Assembly: GCA_016297535.1 (NCBI GenBank)
Contig: JAEDGL010000010.1
Coordinates: 1-30,924 of the forward strand
Length of the DNA stretch: 30,924 nucleotides
Origin: Clostridia bacterium
GTDB lineage: Bacteria > Bacillota > Clostridia > Christensenellales > Aristaeellaceae
Reading direction: 5' to 3'
Below, piece after piece: positions 7,280-14,231 of this stretch. The notes under the pieces are model-generated. The model searched no databases, was not told the DNA's origin, and saw nothing but the letters and a program-made list of their open reading frames with translations. Position 1 is the stretch's first letter; each line of letters starts with the position of its first letter. The position numbers and the translations under genes were made by a program.

Positions 7280-8124
7280 AACGTTTCTTTGGGGCAAGGC
7301 TCTGGGCGCTGCTTTTGGCGATTGTCCTGCTGTTTTCCGCCGTGCCTGCGCTGGCCGAAAAGGTTATTGAGGTATACGCGGCGGATTATCCCGTTGTAAA
7401 GGACGGCTGGTATTCCTCCATGGAGGAGGTCGCTGTCTATCTGGCCGTGTACCAAAAGCTGCCGGATAATTTTCTAACCAAAAGCCAGGCCCAGAGCCGG
7501 GGCTGGGATAACCGCAAGGGAAATTTGGACAAGGTGGCTCCCGGCTGCTCTATCGGCGGAAACCGTTTTGGCAACTACGAAGGCCAGCTGCCCGATCGGG
7601 CGAACCGCTACTGGACGGAATGCGATATCAATTATCAGGGCGGTTTCCGCGGGGGTGAGCGCATCTGCTTTTCCAACGATGGGCTGATCTACTATACGGC
7701 CGATCACTACAAAACCTTTACGCAGGTTGAGGTCATCTTTGATCAGGATTCGTCAGGCATTCGGCTGGATCCCAACGTGGAGCTGGACGAGTATGGCGAG
7801 TATACCAGCCTTAATGAGGTTTCCGCCTACCTTTTGCGCTACGGCTGTCTGCCCTGCAATTATCTAACCAAAGCCGAGGCGAAGGAGCTTGGCTGGAGCG
7901 CCAAAAAGAACAACCTTGGCCAGGTGATGCCCGGCTGCTCCATCGGCGGCGATGTATATCAGAACGCTCAAAAAAAGCTGCCCGCCGCCACGGGGCGCCA
8001 ATGGTTTGAATGCGATCTGAACGCCGTGGATGGAAAACGCAGCGACGAACGTCTGGTTTATTCCTCCGACGGACTTGTCTTTTACACACCCGACGCGCAC
8101 AAAACCTATATCCAGCTGTATTAA
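7276..8124 (+). CDS. secreted ribonuclease with two tandem barnase-like domains
   Basis: A 282-residue protein with a signal peptide (cleavage near AVPALA-E28) and two successive barnase/N1 RNase domains (about 46-151 and 176-282). Domain 1 follows barnase almost without gaps (LPDNFLTKSQA, VAPG-SIGG, DINY-GGFR, DHYKTFT). It keeps the equivalents of Lys27 (K69), Glu73 (E115), Arg83 (R125), Arg87 (R129) and His102 (H144); Arg59 is Tyr101. Domain 2 keeps K199, E245, R255 and R259. However, the His102 position is Ala274 with His275 next to it, and the guanine-binding loop Asn-Arg-Glu is Asn-Ala-Gln. Each domain has a Cys pair at matching places (C91/C116, C221/C246). Domain 1 should cleave RNA; domain 2 may be weak or only binding. 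The start overlaps the PHP stop. Confidence 0.93.
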   Translation: MKRFFGARLWALLLAIVLLFSAVPALAEKVIEVYAADYPVVKDGWYSSMEEVAVYLAVYQKLPDNFLTKSQAQSRGWDNRKGNLDKVAPGCSIGGNRFGNYEGQLPDRANRYWTECDINYQGGFRGGERICFSNDGLIYYTADHYKTFTQVEVIFDQDSSGIRLDPNVELDEYGEYTSLNEVSAYLLRYGCLPCNYLTKAEAKELGWSAKKNNLGQVMPGCSIGGDVYQNAQKKLPAATGRQWFECDLNAVDGKRSDERLVYSSDGLVFYTPDAHKTYIQLY

Positions 8125-8140
8125 CCAAGGAGGCGCCCCC

Positions 8141-8419
8141 ATGCGAGAGATCACCCTGGACCTGACCCGATTTGAAGAAAAGATTTCCCTGCACAGCTAC
8201 CTCAAGGAAACGCTGAATTTTCCCTTTTACTATGGCGCAAATCTTGATGCTTTGCACGATGAGCTTTCAAGCGAAGTCCAGCCCACACGCATTATTGTGC
8301 GGTATCCTGCGCATCCCGCCGGACAGATGGCCAGCTACCTGCCCCGATTGCTTCGCGTGTTCCGCGATACGGCGCAGGAGAATTATCATCTGGAATTTGT
8401 TTATCAGCAGATGGACTGA
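8141..8419 (+). CDS. barstar-like ribonuclease inhibitor
   Basis: A 92-residue cytoplasmic protein matching barstar: YYG-NLDAL-D is at 30-40. The residues that in barstar plug the barnase active site are present (Asp36 for Asp35, Asp40 for Asp39), and Asp76 takes the place of Glu76 in LRVFRD. Barstar Trp38 is His39. It has no Cys and no signal peptide. It begins 17 bases after the tandem-barnase stop with AAGGAGG upstream, and is the last gene before a strong terminator. It should bind and silence any tandem barnase that folds before export. It is much shorter than its target, so whether one or two copies bind per RNase is open. Confidence 0.92.
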   Translation: MREITLDLTRFEEKISLHSYLKETLNFPFYYGANLDALHDELSSEVQPTRIIVRYPAHPAGQMASYLPRLLRVFRDTAQENYHLEFVYQQMD

Positions 8420-8556
8420 TCTGCGCGCTGGCTCCCGCTGGCAAAAAGGCAGAAAAAGAGCCTTGACGACTTTGTGATGAGCCAGGACGTATGCAACGGT
8501 GTATTTCCCAAAGGGCATGCGCCCAGACCCGATCTGTTTGCCCCCGGAATACAACG

Positions 8557-8622
8557 AACCCCCATGGACCGCCCGCTGCCGGCTTTTGGTGCAGCGGCGA
8601 CCCATGGGGGTTTTGGTTTTTT
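8557..8622 (+). terminator. strong branched terminator after the barstar gene
   Basis: AACCCCCATGG (8557-8567) pairs with CCATGGGGGTT (8602-8612). Inside its loop a second stem, CCGCTGC with GCAGCGG, can form. TTGGTTTTTT follows. It ends the plus-strand operon; the T-run touches the stop codon of the facing minus-strand gene. From 8420 to 8556 nothing else was recognised. Confidence 0.8.
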
Positions 8623-8989
8623 AAGCAAGACCCAATGCTCTTTGCTTTTCTCGGGTTAATCCGCGCAGCGCCCGCGCGTAGCTGTGCTCAAGCATGGCCA
8701 GGAGCACCTCGTCCGGCACGGTGCCATCCAGCGTGACCGTGTTGTTGTACGGCTGCTGCACCGGCGGACAATGCCAGCCGCGCCGTACCGCGTTTGGGAA
8801 TGCCGTGCGCCATACCATGCCCTGCTGCGGCTCGCAGCGAAAGCTGGCCCAGAGGTTGCATGGCATCAGGTTAAGAAAGATAGGCCCGTGCGGCCCGATG
8901 CGGATGCAAAGGCTATCCGGCCCGAAGGGGTTTTCAACACAGGCGGCGGGCATGGAAAGCGCCCGCTCCATCAGATCCTGGAGGGTCAA
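8621..8989 (-). CDS. MmcQ/YjbR family protein
   Basis: A 122-residue member of the YjbR/MmcQ fold family. The start (MTLQDLMERALSMPAACVENPFG) fits the usual N-terminus of the family, in which a short helix leads to the E-x-PFG motif. The C-terminal half contains YNNTVTLDGTVPDEVLLAMLEHSYARAL, the common Y-N-x-V-x-L-DG-x-PD-E-x-x-x-M-ID-x-SY block. Molecular function is not established for the family. The start codon is TTG at 8989, preferred because the whole family N-terminus is then included; an ATG at 8971 would cut into it. It follows the malic enzyme by 26 bases, so it probably shares its transcript. Confidence 0.8.
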   Translation of the reverse strand: MTLQDLMERALSMPAACVENPFGPDSLCIRIGPHGPIFLNLMPCNLWASFRCEPQQGMVWRTAFPNAVRRGWHCPPVQQPYNNTVTLDGTVPDEVLLAMLEHSYARALRGLTREKQRALGLA

Positions 8990-9015
8990 AAGCGGTCACC
9001 GCCTTTGGAAAGCGG

Positions 9016-10194
9016 TTACTTTGACAATCTTGCCACGCCGGTTTCAATCGCAGCCTGTGCCACAGCCTGCGCCACGGCGGGACCTACGCGCTTGTCAAAG
9101 GCCTGGGGAATGATGTGGGTGGGGGAAAGCTCTTCCTCGGAAACCAGGGATGCAATGGCGTAGGATGCGGCCATCTTCATCTCGTTATTGATTTCCCGGG
9201 CACGCACATCCAACGCGCCGCGGAAAATGCCGGGGAAGGCCAGTACATTGTTGATCTGGTTGTCGTAGTCGCTGCGCCCGGTGCCCACAACCCTTGCGCC
9301 GCCACGCAGGGCCTCGTCGGGCATAATCTCCGGCACAGGGTTGGCCATGGGAAAAACGATCGCGTCCTTGGCCATGGTGGAGATCATTTCGGCGGATACA
9401 ATGCCCGGAGCGCTGACGCCGATAAATACATCCGCTCCTTTGAGCGCATCAGCCAGGGTGCCGGACACGCGGTTGCGGTTGGTGATGAGGCTCATTTCTT
9501 CCTGCGCGCTGGTCAGGCCGTCCATACCTTCCAGAATGACGCCCGCGCGGTCCACCATGATCAGATTGCCCACGCCAAGGCGCAACAGATGCCGCCCGAT
9601 CGCGATACCCGCAGAGCCCGCGCCGTTGATAACGCAGGTGATGCTCTCCATCTGCTTGCCCACAACCTTCAGCGCGTTGATCAGCGCGGCGGCTACCACA
9701 ACGGCCGTGCCATGCTGGTCATCGTGGAAAACGGGAATATCGCAGATTTCCTTCAGACGGCGCTCAATTTCAAAACAGCGCGGCGCGGAGATGTCCTCCA
9801 GATTGATGCCGCCAAAGCTGCCGGAAAGCAGATAAATGGTGCGTACAATCTCATCCACGTCCTTGCTTTTGATGCAAAGCGGAAAGGCATCCACATCGGC
9901 AAACTCCTTAAAAAGGACGCATTTGCCTTCCATTACGGGCATGCCTGCCTCCGGGCCGATATCGCCCAGGCCAAGCACCGCAGTGCCGTCGGTAATCACG
10001 GCAACCAGGTTGTGGCGGCGGGTGAGCAGGTAGGATTGTTCTATGTCACGCTGAATCTCCAGACAGGGCTCCGCTACGCCCGGGGTATAGGCAAGGGACA
10101 GGCTCTCACGATCCTGCACATGTGCGCGCGGGGTCACCTCCAGCTTGCCTGCCCACTCATAATGCTTTTTGAGCGCTTCTTTTTTGATATCCAT
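9016..10194 (-). CDS. malic enzyme (malate dehydrogenase, oxaloacetate-decarboxylating)
   Basis: Oxidative decarboxylation of malate to pyruvate with NAD(P)+. The 392-residue length is that of the short bacterial form without the phosphotransacetylase domain. Tyr36 in LAYTPGVAEPC is the catalytic acid, Lys91 (MEGKCVLFKEF) is the catalytic base, EDISAPRCFEIE supplies metal-binding acids, and INGAGSAGIAIGRHLL is the dinucleotide site. The ATG at 10194 (MDIKKEALKKHYEW) is the conserved family start, with AAGGTG about 9 bases upstream; an ATG at 10218 would add eight residues and sits only 12 bases from the predicted transcript start. It links C4 acids to the pyruvate pool. It is co-transcribed with the YjbR-type gene and divergent from lgt. 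Confidence 0.94.
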   Translation of the reverse strand: MDIKKEALKKHYEWAGKLEVTPRAHVQDRESLSLAYTPGVAEPCLEIQRDIEQSYLLTRRHNLVAVITDGTAVLGLGDIGPEAGMPVMEGKCVLFKEFADVDAFPLCIKSKDVDEIVRTIYLLSGSFGGINLEDISAPRCFEIERRLKEICDIPVFHDDQHGTAVVVAAALINALKVVGKQMESITCVINGAGSAGIAIGRHLLRLGVGNLIMVDRAGVILEGMDGLTSAQEEMSLITNRNRVSGTLADALKGADVFIGVSAPGIVSAEMISTMAKDAIVFPMANPVPEIMPDEALRGGARVVGTGRSDYDNQINNVLAFPGIFRGALDVRAREINNEMKMAASYAIASLVSEEELSPTHIIPQAFDKRVGPAVAQAVAQAAIETGVARLSK

Positions 10195-10236
10195 GGGAGA
10201 TAGCACCTTCGTTTCCATAAAATCGATTTCCGCGCT

Positions 10237-10265
10237 ATTATAGCACTTTGCAGAGGGGTTGACAA
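10237..10265 (-). promoter_or_regulatory. promoter of the malic enzyme operon
   Basis: On the minus strand TTGTCA (10265-10260), a 17-base spacer and a perfect TATAAT (10242-10237). Predicted transcription starts near 10230. Confidence 0.75.
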
Positions 10266-10344
10266 TGCCGTAACAAGGCAAAGCCCCCGGGGAAAGGCTT
10301 GATACAGCCATCTTTTTTTGAAGTTTGTGCTGGCAAAGGTATCC

Positions 10345-10373
10345 TTGACAGCGCCTGTGATCAAGAATAGAAT
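10345..10373 (+). promoter_or_regulatory. promoter of the lgt-serine hydrolase-recX operon
   Basis: Perfect TTGACA (10345-10350), a 17-base spacer and TAGAAT (10368-10373). The leader of about 35 bases ends at the GTG of lgt. Confidence 0.8.
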
Positions 10374-10414
10374 GGACGTATGATTCCAAAACAGCGGAAA
10401 GGCAGGCGAGACGG

Positions 10415-11464
10415 GTGGCAGTTCCTTACAGCAGAACCATCATAGGCGGTCTGCCCTGGTATAGCGTGCTGGTGGTTACGGGAATGGTGCTGGCGATCTG
10501 GCTGGCAGGCCGGCAGGAAAAGCGCCTTGCCCTGCCCAAGGATACGGCGGTGGATCTGGCGCTGGTAGCGGTACCCTGCGGCATTGTGGGTGCAAGGGCC
10601 TATTATGTGATCATGAGCTGGGAGCTTTTTGCGCACAACCCGATCAGCGTGCTGTATGTGTGGCAGGGCGGACTGGCCATTTACGGAGGCGTAATTGGCG
10701 GCGCGCTGGGCGCTTTGTGCTACGCGCGTAAAAAAAAGCTACGCTATGCCGTGCTGGCGGACATGGTTGCGCCCGGGCTGCTGCTTGCTCAGACCGTTGG
10801 ACGGTGGGGCAACTATTTCAATATGGAGGCCTATGGCCCCCGGATTGCGGATGCCAGACTGCAGTTTTTCCCGCTGGCGGTGTATATTCCGGCGGATGGA
10901 TGCTGGCACGCGGCAACCTTTTTTTACGAATCCGTGTGGAATCTGCTGGGCTTTGCGGCCCTGTGGCAAATTCAGCGCAAACGGCAGCAGGCGGGCAACG
11001 TGTTTGCGTGGTACCTGTTGATTTATGGCTCGGGACGCTTTATCATCGAGCAACTGCGCGAAGACTCTCTCTATATCGGCACGCTGCGCGCCTCGCAATG
11101 GCTAAGTCTGGTGCTGTGTCTGGCTGCCGCGTTTGTTTTGCTGCGACGCGCATGCAAGGGCCCAAAGGGGCTTTTGGCTTGTGCGATCTGTACCCTGCTC
11201 TGGATTGTTCGGTGGTGGGTGCTTGGAAAGCACGGCCTGTACGCCGCACTGCTGCTTGTTGCCGGGATGATGGCGCTGTGGCTGAGCCGTGAAAACCGTA
11301 AGGCGCTGGCGTGGGTCTGTGCCACGTTGCTGCTGGATGGCTTGGGCTTGCTATCCGCCATCACCGGTCTGCCGTTGGAAACTGTGGCGGCAGGGGTTCA
11401 TGCCGCCCTGTGCAGCCTTACGCTGCCTATGGGCGTGTGGGCGCTTTGCATCAGCCGAAAATAA
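10415..11464 (+). CDS. lgt: prolipoprotein diacylglyceryl transferase with extended C-terminus
   Basis: Transfers a diacylglyceryl group from phosphatidylglycerol to the lipobox cysteine of prelipoproteins, in the plasma membrane. Polytopic, with the Lgt hallmarks: GARAYYV (Arg61), WQGGLAIYGGVIGG (83-96) and GRWGNYFNMEAYG (129-141, containing the essential Arg and Glu). GSGRFIIEQLRED lies in the last core region. The start is GTG at 10415 with AGGCGAG upstream. At 349 residues it is longer than most Lgt proteins (about 260-290): after the core, residues about 240-349 add roughly three more hydrophobic helices. A candidate substrate lipoprotein is encoded at 14232. First gene of an operon with a serine hydrolase and recX. 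Confidence 0.94.
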   Translation: MAVPYSRTIIGGLPWYSVLVVTGMVLAIWLAGRQEKRLALPKDTAVDLALVAVPCGIVGARAYYVIMSWELFAHNPISVLYVWQGGLAIYGGVIGGALGALCYARKKKLRYAVLADMVAPGLLLAQTVGRWGNYFNMEAYGPRIADARLQFFPLAVYIPADGCWHAATFFYESVWNLLGFAALWQIQRKRQQAGNVFAWYLLIYGSGRFIIEQLREDSLYIGTLRASQWLSLVLCLAAAFVLLRRACKGPKGLLACAICTLLWIVRWWVLGKHGLYAALLLVAGMMALWLSRENRKALAWVCATLLLDGLGLLSAITGLPLETVAAGVHAALCSLTLPMGVWALCISRK

Positions 11465-11485
11465 CATACAAAGGAGGGCGACGGA

Positions 11486-12637
11486 ATGCCGGTTGGTCGT
11501 TTGAAAAACGCAATCTATGGCTGTGCGCTGCCGGTACTTGGCAAGCGCTGCCAATGGCAGCAGACGGATGATGCGCTTTTGTCGCGGGTGCTCAAAAAGC
11601 ATCATGTGGTGGGTGCGTGCATCCAGCGCTTTGAACGGGGAACGCTCACGGACTGCTATGCGGCGGGCTATGCGTGCGCCGGCAAAGAAAAACGTGCCGT
11701 CAGGCGGGACACTCTTTTTCGTACCGCCTCCATTGCCAAAATGGTGAGCGCCCTGCTGGTGTTTCGCCTGCAAACGCTGGGGTGGTTGAATGTGCAGCAG
11801 GATCTTTCCGAGCTGCTTGGCTACGAGGTGCGCAATCCGCATTTTCCGCAAGCGCCTGTTACGCTGGCCATGCTTTTGAGCCATACCTCGGGCATGACGG
11901 ATTCTCCCGCGTACTTTGCTGCCTTTGAGCGGCATACCCCCCTGAGCGAGCTGCTGAAAAACTCGGAGACGTATCTGCCGGTTATGCCCGGTACAGCCTT
12001 TAAGTACAGCAATTTTGCCGCGGGAATGGTGGGCTGCCTGTTGGAAAAGCTGTCTGGCGAAAGCCTTGAGGAGCTTGCGCACAAGGAGCTGTTTCAGCCC
12101 CTTGGCGTGCAGGCAACCTTTGACGTTTCCAGGCTGGATCCCGAGCGTCTGGCGGATAGCTGGCGCGTGCTGCCTCCTGCGCTTGCCTTTGACGCACAAA
12201 AGCGGATTGCCCGGGCAAAACCGCTGGAAGGACCCGACCCGGAAAGGCACTATCTGCTGGCCTCGGGTAATCTTTATCTTACGGCAACCGATCTGGCCAG
12301 GCTTGCGCTGGCTGCGTGTAACGGAGCAAACGGTTTTCTGGATGAGAACAGCCTGCGCCAGCTGCAAACCCCGCTGCTGGGATGGCCGGAGAAAGAAGTG
12401 CCGATGCGCCATGGCATGGGCCTGTTGCAGATGGAGGATCCAAGCATCTATCCCGAGCTGCTGTGGGGCCATCAGGGGTTTGCCTATGGCGCGGTTAACG
12501 GCGTGTTTTTTGACGCGCACGGCAACGGCTTTGCCAGCCTCAACAGCGGCGCGAGCGAGCAACGGCGCGGCCATCTGGCGTTGATCAACCGAGATCTGAT
12601 CGTCTGGGCGATGAATACACAAAGGAGCGACGGCTGA
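11486..12637 (+). CDS. serine hydrolase of the class C beta-lactamase/penicillin-binding fold
   Basis: A 383-residue protein with all three active-site elements of the family. These are S82-IA-K85 (SxxK nucleophile and base), Y174-S-N176 (YxN) and H329-Q-G331 in the KTG position. No signal peptide or membrane anchor is visible at the N-terminus, so an intracellular esterase/amidase is more likely than a secreted antibiotic-degrading lactamase. Substrate unknown. AAGGAGG is 8 bases before the ATG. It starts 21 bases after lgt and its TGA overlaps the recX ATG by one base (TGATG), so the three genes should be one transcript. Confidence 0.88.
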   Translation: MPVGRLKNAIYGCALPVLGKRCQWQQTDDALLSRVLKKHHVVGACIQRFERGTLTDCYAAGYACAGKEKRAVRRDTLFRTASIAKMVSALLVFRLQTLGWLNVQQDLSELLGYEVRNPHFPQAPVTLAMLLSHTSGMTDSPAYFAAFERHTPLSELLKNSETYLPVMPGTAFKYSNFAAGMVGCLLEKLSGESLEELAHKELFQPLGVQATFDVSRLDPERLADSWRVLPPALAFDAQKRIARAKPLEGPDPERHYLLASGNLYLTATDLARLALAACNGANGFLDENSLRQLQTPLLGWPEKEVPMRHGMGLLQMEDPSIYPELLWGHQGFAYGAVNGVFFDAHGNGFASLNSGASEQRRGHLALINRDLIVWAMNTQRSDG

Positions 12638-13272
12638 TGCTGGACGTGGTCAAGGAGATTAACGAGAAGCGGCACAGCGCGGTTATCATAATGGAGAGCG
12701 GCGAGCAGTTCTGGCTGACATGGACGCAGCTGCAGGAGCACGAGCCGTTTGCCGTGGGTCTTGAGGTGGATACGGATGAGCTTCGCCAATGGCTGCTTGT
12801 GCGTCAGTACCCCATGGCGCTCAACGATGCCGTAACGCTGCTGGCGCAGCGCGCTCAGTCCAGCGGAGAAATCCGCCAGAAGCTGCGGCGAAAGCTGTAT
12901 ATGGAAGATACCATTGAAATGGTGCTGTACAAGCTGGAAAAGGAACGGCTGATGGATGACGAAGCCTTTGCCCGCGACTGGGCGGCTTCGCGTGCGCGCT
13001 GCCAGGTGGGCCGCAGCCGCATCCTGCGCGAGCTGCGTATGAAGGGCATACCGCAGGAGCTGGCGCAGCACGCGCTGGACGAACTGGACGAGGACGAAGG
13101 CGATCAGGCGGCAATCGCGCTGGCCGCCAAGCTACTCAGACGCTACAGCGGCGAGGCGGACGAGCGCAAGTCCATGCAAAAGCTGCTGGCAGCCATGGCG
13201 CGCCGCGGATATGGCTATGAGGAAAGCAAACGTGCCATAGAAACAGCGATCAGCCGGATGGAAACGGTTTAA
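12637..13272 (+). CDS. recX: regulatory protein RecX
   Basis: A small helical modulator that binds RecA and its filament. The 211 residues show the three-helix repeats of the family: DAVTLLAQRAQSSGEIRQKL near 65-85, then KLEKERLMDDEAFARDWAASR with VGRSRILRELRMKGI, and a final repeat ending RRGYGYEESKRAIE. The first 60 residues form the short N-terminal domain found in Bacillota RecX proteins. recA is not in the window. Translation is coupled to the upstream serine hydrolase by the overlapping TGATG. Confidence 0.92.
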   Translation: MLDVVKEINEKRHSAVIIMESGEQFWLTWTQLQEHEPFAVGLEVDTDELRQWLLVRQYPMALNDAVTLLAQRAQSSGEIRQKLRRKLYMEDTIEMVLYKLEKERLMDDEAFARDWAASRARCQVGRSRILRELRMKGIPQELAQHALDELDEDEGDQAAIALAAKLLRRYSGEADERKSMQKLLAAMARRGYGYEESKRAIETAISRMETV

Positions 13273-13301
13273 AGCGAATCGGCCGGTCAAAAACAGGAAA
13301 A

Positions 13302-13333
13302 TCAAAAAACGTTCCCTGAAAGAAAGGAACGTT
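13302..13333 (-). terminator. terminator for the DtxR-type gene (minus strand)
   Basis: AACGTTCC (13308-13315) pairs with GGAACGTT (13326-13333) around 10 bases. Read on the minus strand the stem is followed by TTTTTTGATTTT. A further perfect palindrome GGAACGTTCC is at 13435-13444. Confidence 0.6.
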
Positions 13334-13340
13334 CAAACTG

Positions 13341-13425
13341 TCGAAAAACCCTGCCGGGATCTGTCAGAGGGGCCGCAACCCTTCTGATTTTTGGTCTGTA
13401 TCGCCCGTCTTTGCCGAAAGCATTT
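13341..13425. repeat. dispersed intergenic repeat, copy B
   Basis: Holds the two sub-motifs shared with copy A near 5041-5167: TCGAAAAACCCTG at 13341-13353, and the 28-base block 13398-13425 beginning GTATCGCCC (24 of 28 identical). The recX terminator lies between them. Like copy A it sits between convergent genes. Confidence 0.55.
13365..13392 (+). terminator. terminator of the lgt-recX operon
   Basis: CAGAGGGG (13365-13372) pairs with CCCTTCTG (13379-13386), with one G-T wobble and a 6-base loop, followed by ATTTTT. Confidence 0.7.
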
Positions 13426-13474
13426 TGGCCATGCGGAACGTTCCTTGTAAGAAACGCTTTTTGCATTGACCGTT

Positions 13475-13843
13475 TCAGGGATTGGACAGCAGGTGCCTGC
13501 GGATGGCCTCGAAGGTTTCATCGCTCAGGTCGTGCTCTATTTTGCAGGCGTCGGCGCGGGCAATCTCCTCGCTTACGCCCAGCCGCATCAGCATGCCGCA
13601 CAGCAAATCGTGCCTTTCCAGCACGCGCGAGGCGATGGCTTCTCCGGCTCTGGTCAACGTAATGCGATTGTCATCGCCCATCAGGATATAGCCGTGCTCT
13701 CGAAGCTTTTTCATGGCAAAGCTCACCGACGGCTTGCTTACCCCCAGATGAGCGGCGATATCCACCGAGCGGGCATAGCCCTGCTGGTTGCACAGCATCA
13801 GGATGGTTTCCAGATAATCTTCTGCGGATTCACGAATTTTCAA
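13475..13843 (-). CDS. DtxR/MntR family metal-responsive repressor
   Basis: A 122-residue winged-helix regulator. SAEDYLETILML opens the DNA-binding domain, and YARSVDIAAHLGVSKPSVSFAMKKLREHGY is the helix-turn-helix. Metal-site residues are visible: Asp9 and Glu12 (as in MntR), His78 (ERHDLL), and Cys100-x-x-Glu103-His104 (DACKIEH, as in DtxR/IdeR). The site is thus a mix of manganese- and iron-type ligands and the metal cannot be decided. There is no SH3-like C-terminal domain. The TTG at 13843 is the start because AAAAAGGAGG stands 7 bases before it; an upstream TTG at 13900 would run through this ribosome binding site. No metal transporter is nearby, so its targets are elsewhere. Confidence 0.88.
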   Translation of the reverse strand: MKIRESAEDYLETILMLCNQQGYARSVDIAAHLGVSKPSVSFAMKKLREHGYILMGDDNRITLTRAGEAIASRVLERHDLLCGMLMRLGVSEEIARADACKIEHDLSDETFEAIRRHLLSNP

Positions 13844-13903
13844 TGTTCTGCCTCCTTTTTGGGGCGGTTTTCTGCAACTTGACCAGCAGGGCAGCACCAA
13901 AGG

Positions 13904-13932
13904 TTGACACTGCCATCTGGATGGATTACAAT
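13904..13932 (+). promoter_or_regulatory. plus-strand promoter antisense to the zinc-ribbon gene
   Basis: Perfect TTGACA (13904-13909), a 17-base spacer and TACAAT (13927-13932), overlapping the stop of the minus-strand gene at 13926-14165. It would make an RNA antisense to that whole gene and could serve as a long-leader promoter for the lipoprotein at 14232. It could also be fortuitous. Confidence 0.4.
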
Positions 13933-14165
13933 CCTTTTGCGGGGCTGGAAGCGCTGTCCAGGTCGTCCTCGTCGCTCACGGGCGCCTGAAAATGGGGCGT
14001 AAACCATTCCACATTTTTCAACTGGTTGAGCGTTTCGCGGGTGATAACGGTGTTTGTGCCAAGACAGGCGTTGCACCGGTACCCGCATTCGGGACAAACA
14101 CAGGTCATGTGCCCGGTTTCGGATTGAATCATATAGGCTTCGCAATGCGGGCATCCGCAGCGCAT
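13926..14165 (-). CDS. small cysteine-rich zinc-ribbon protein
   Basis: A 79-residue protein whose first 34 residues carry eight cysteines: C3, C5, C8, C22, C24, C27, C31 and C34. These give CPHC, CPEC and CNAC knuckles, as in zinc-ribbon or rubredoxin-like metal sites. The C-terminal half is acidic (EDDLDSAS) and likely flexible. It is not assigned to a named family. The ATG has AGGAGG 8 bases upstream, which makes the gene credible despite its size. It lies 82 bases upstream of the DtxR-type gene on the same strand and could be co-transcribed with it. A role in metal or nucleic acid binding is a guess from composition. Confidence 0.75.
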   Translation of the reverse strand: MRCGCPHCEAYMIQSETGHMTCVCPECGYRCNACLGTNTVITRETLNQLKNVEWFTPHFQAPVSDEDDLDSASSPAKGL

Positions 14166-14195
14166 ATCAATCGCCTCCTGGGAATAGATGAATCT

Positions 14196-14224
14196 ATTTT
14201 ATCACAGCTGGGCGGGAAACGCAA
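14196..14224 (-). promoter_or_regulatory. promoter of the zinc-ribbon gene
   Basis: On the minus strand TTGCGT (14224-14219), a 17-base spacer and TAAAAT (14201-14196), followed by an AGGAGG ribosome binding site. It may also serve the downstream DtxR-type gene, for which no clear promoter of its own was seen. Confidence 0.5.
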
Positions 14225-14231
14225 AGGATCG

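Noticed and set aside
11486..12637. Antibiotic-resistance class C beta-lactamase
   Set aside because: The SxxK and YxN motifs fit the wider serine hydrolase family, but there is no signal peptide and the third motif is HQG rather than KTG.
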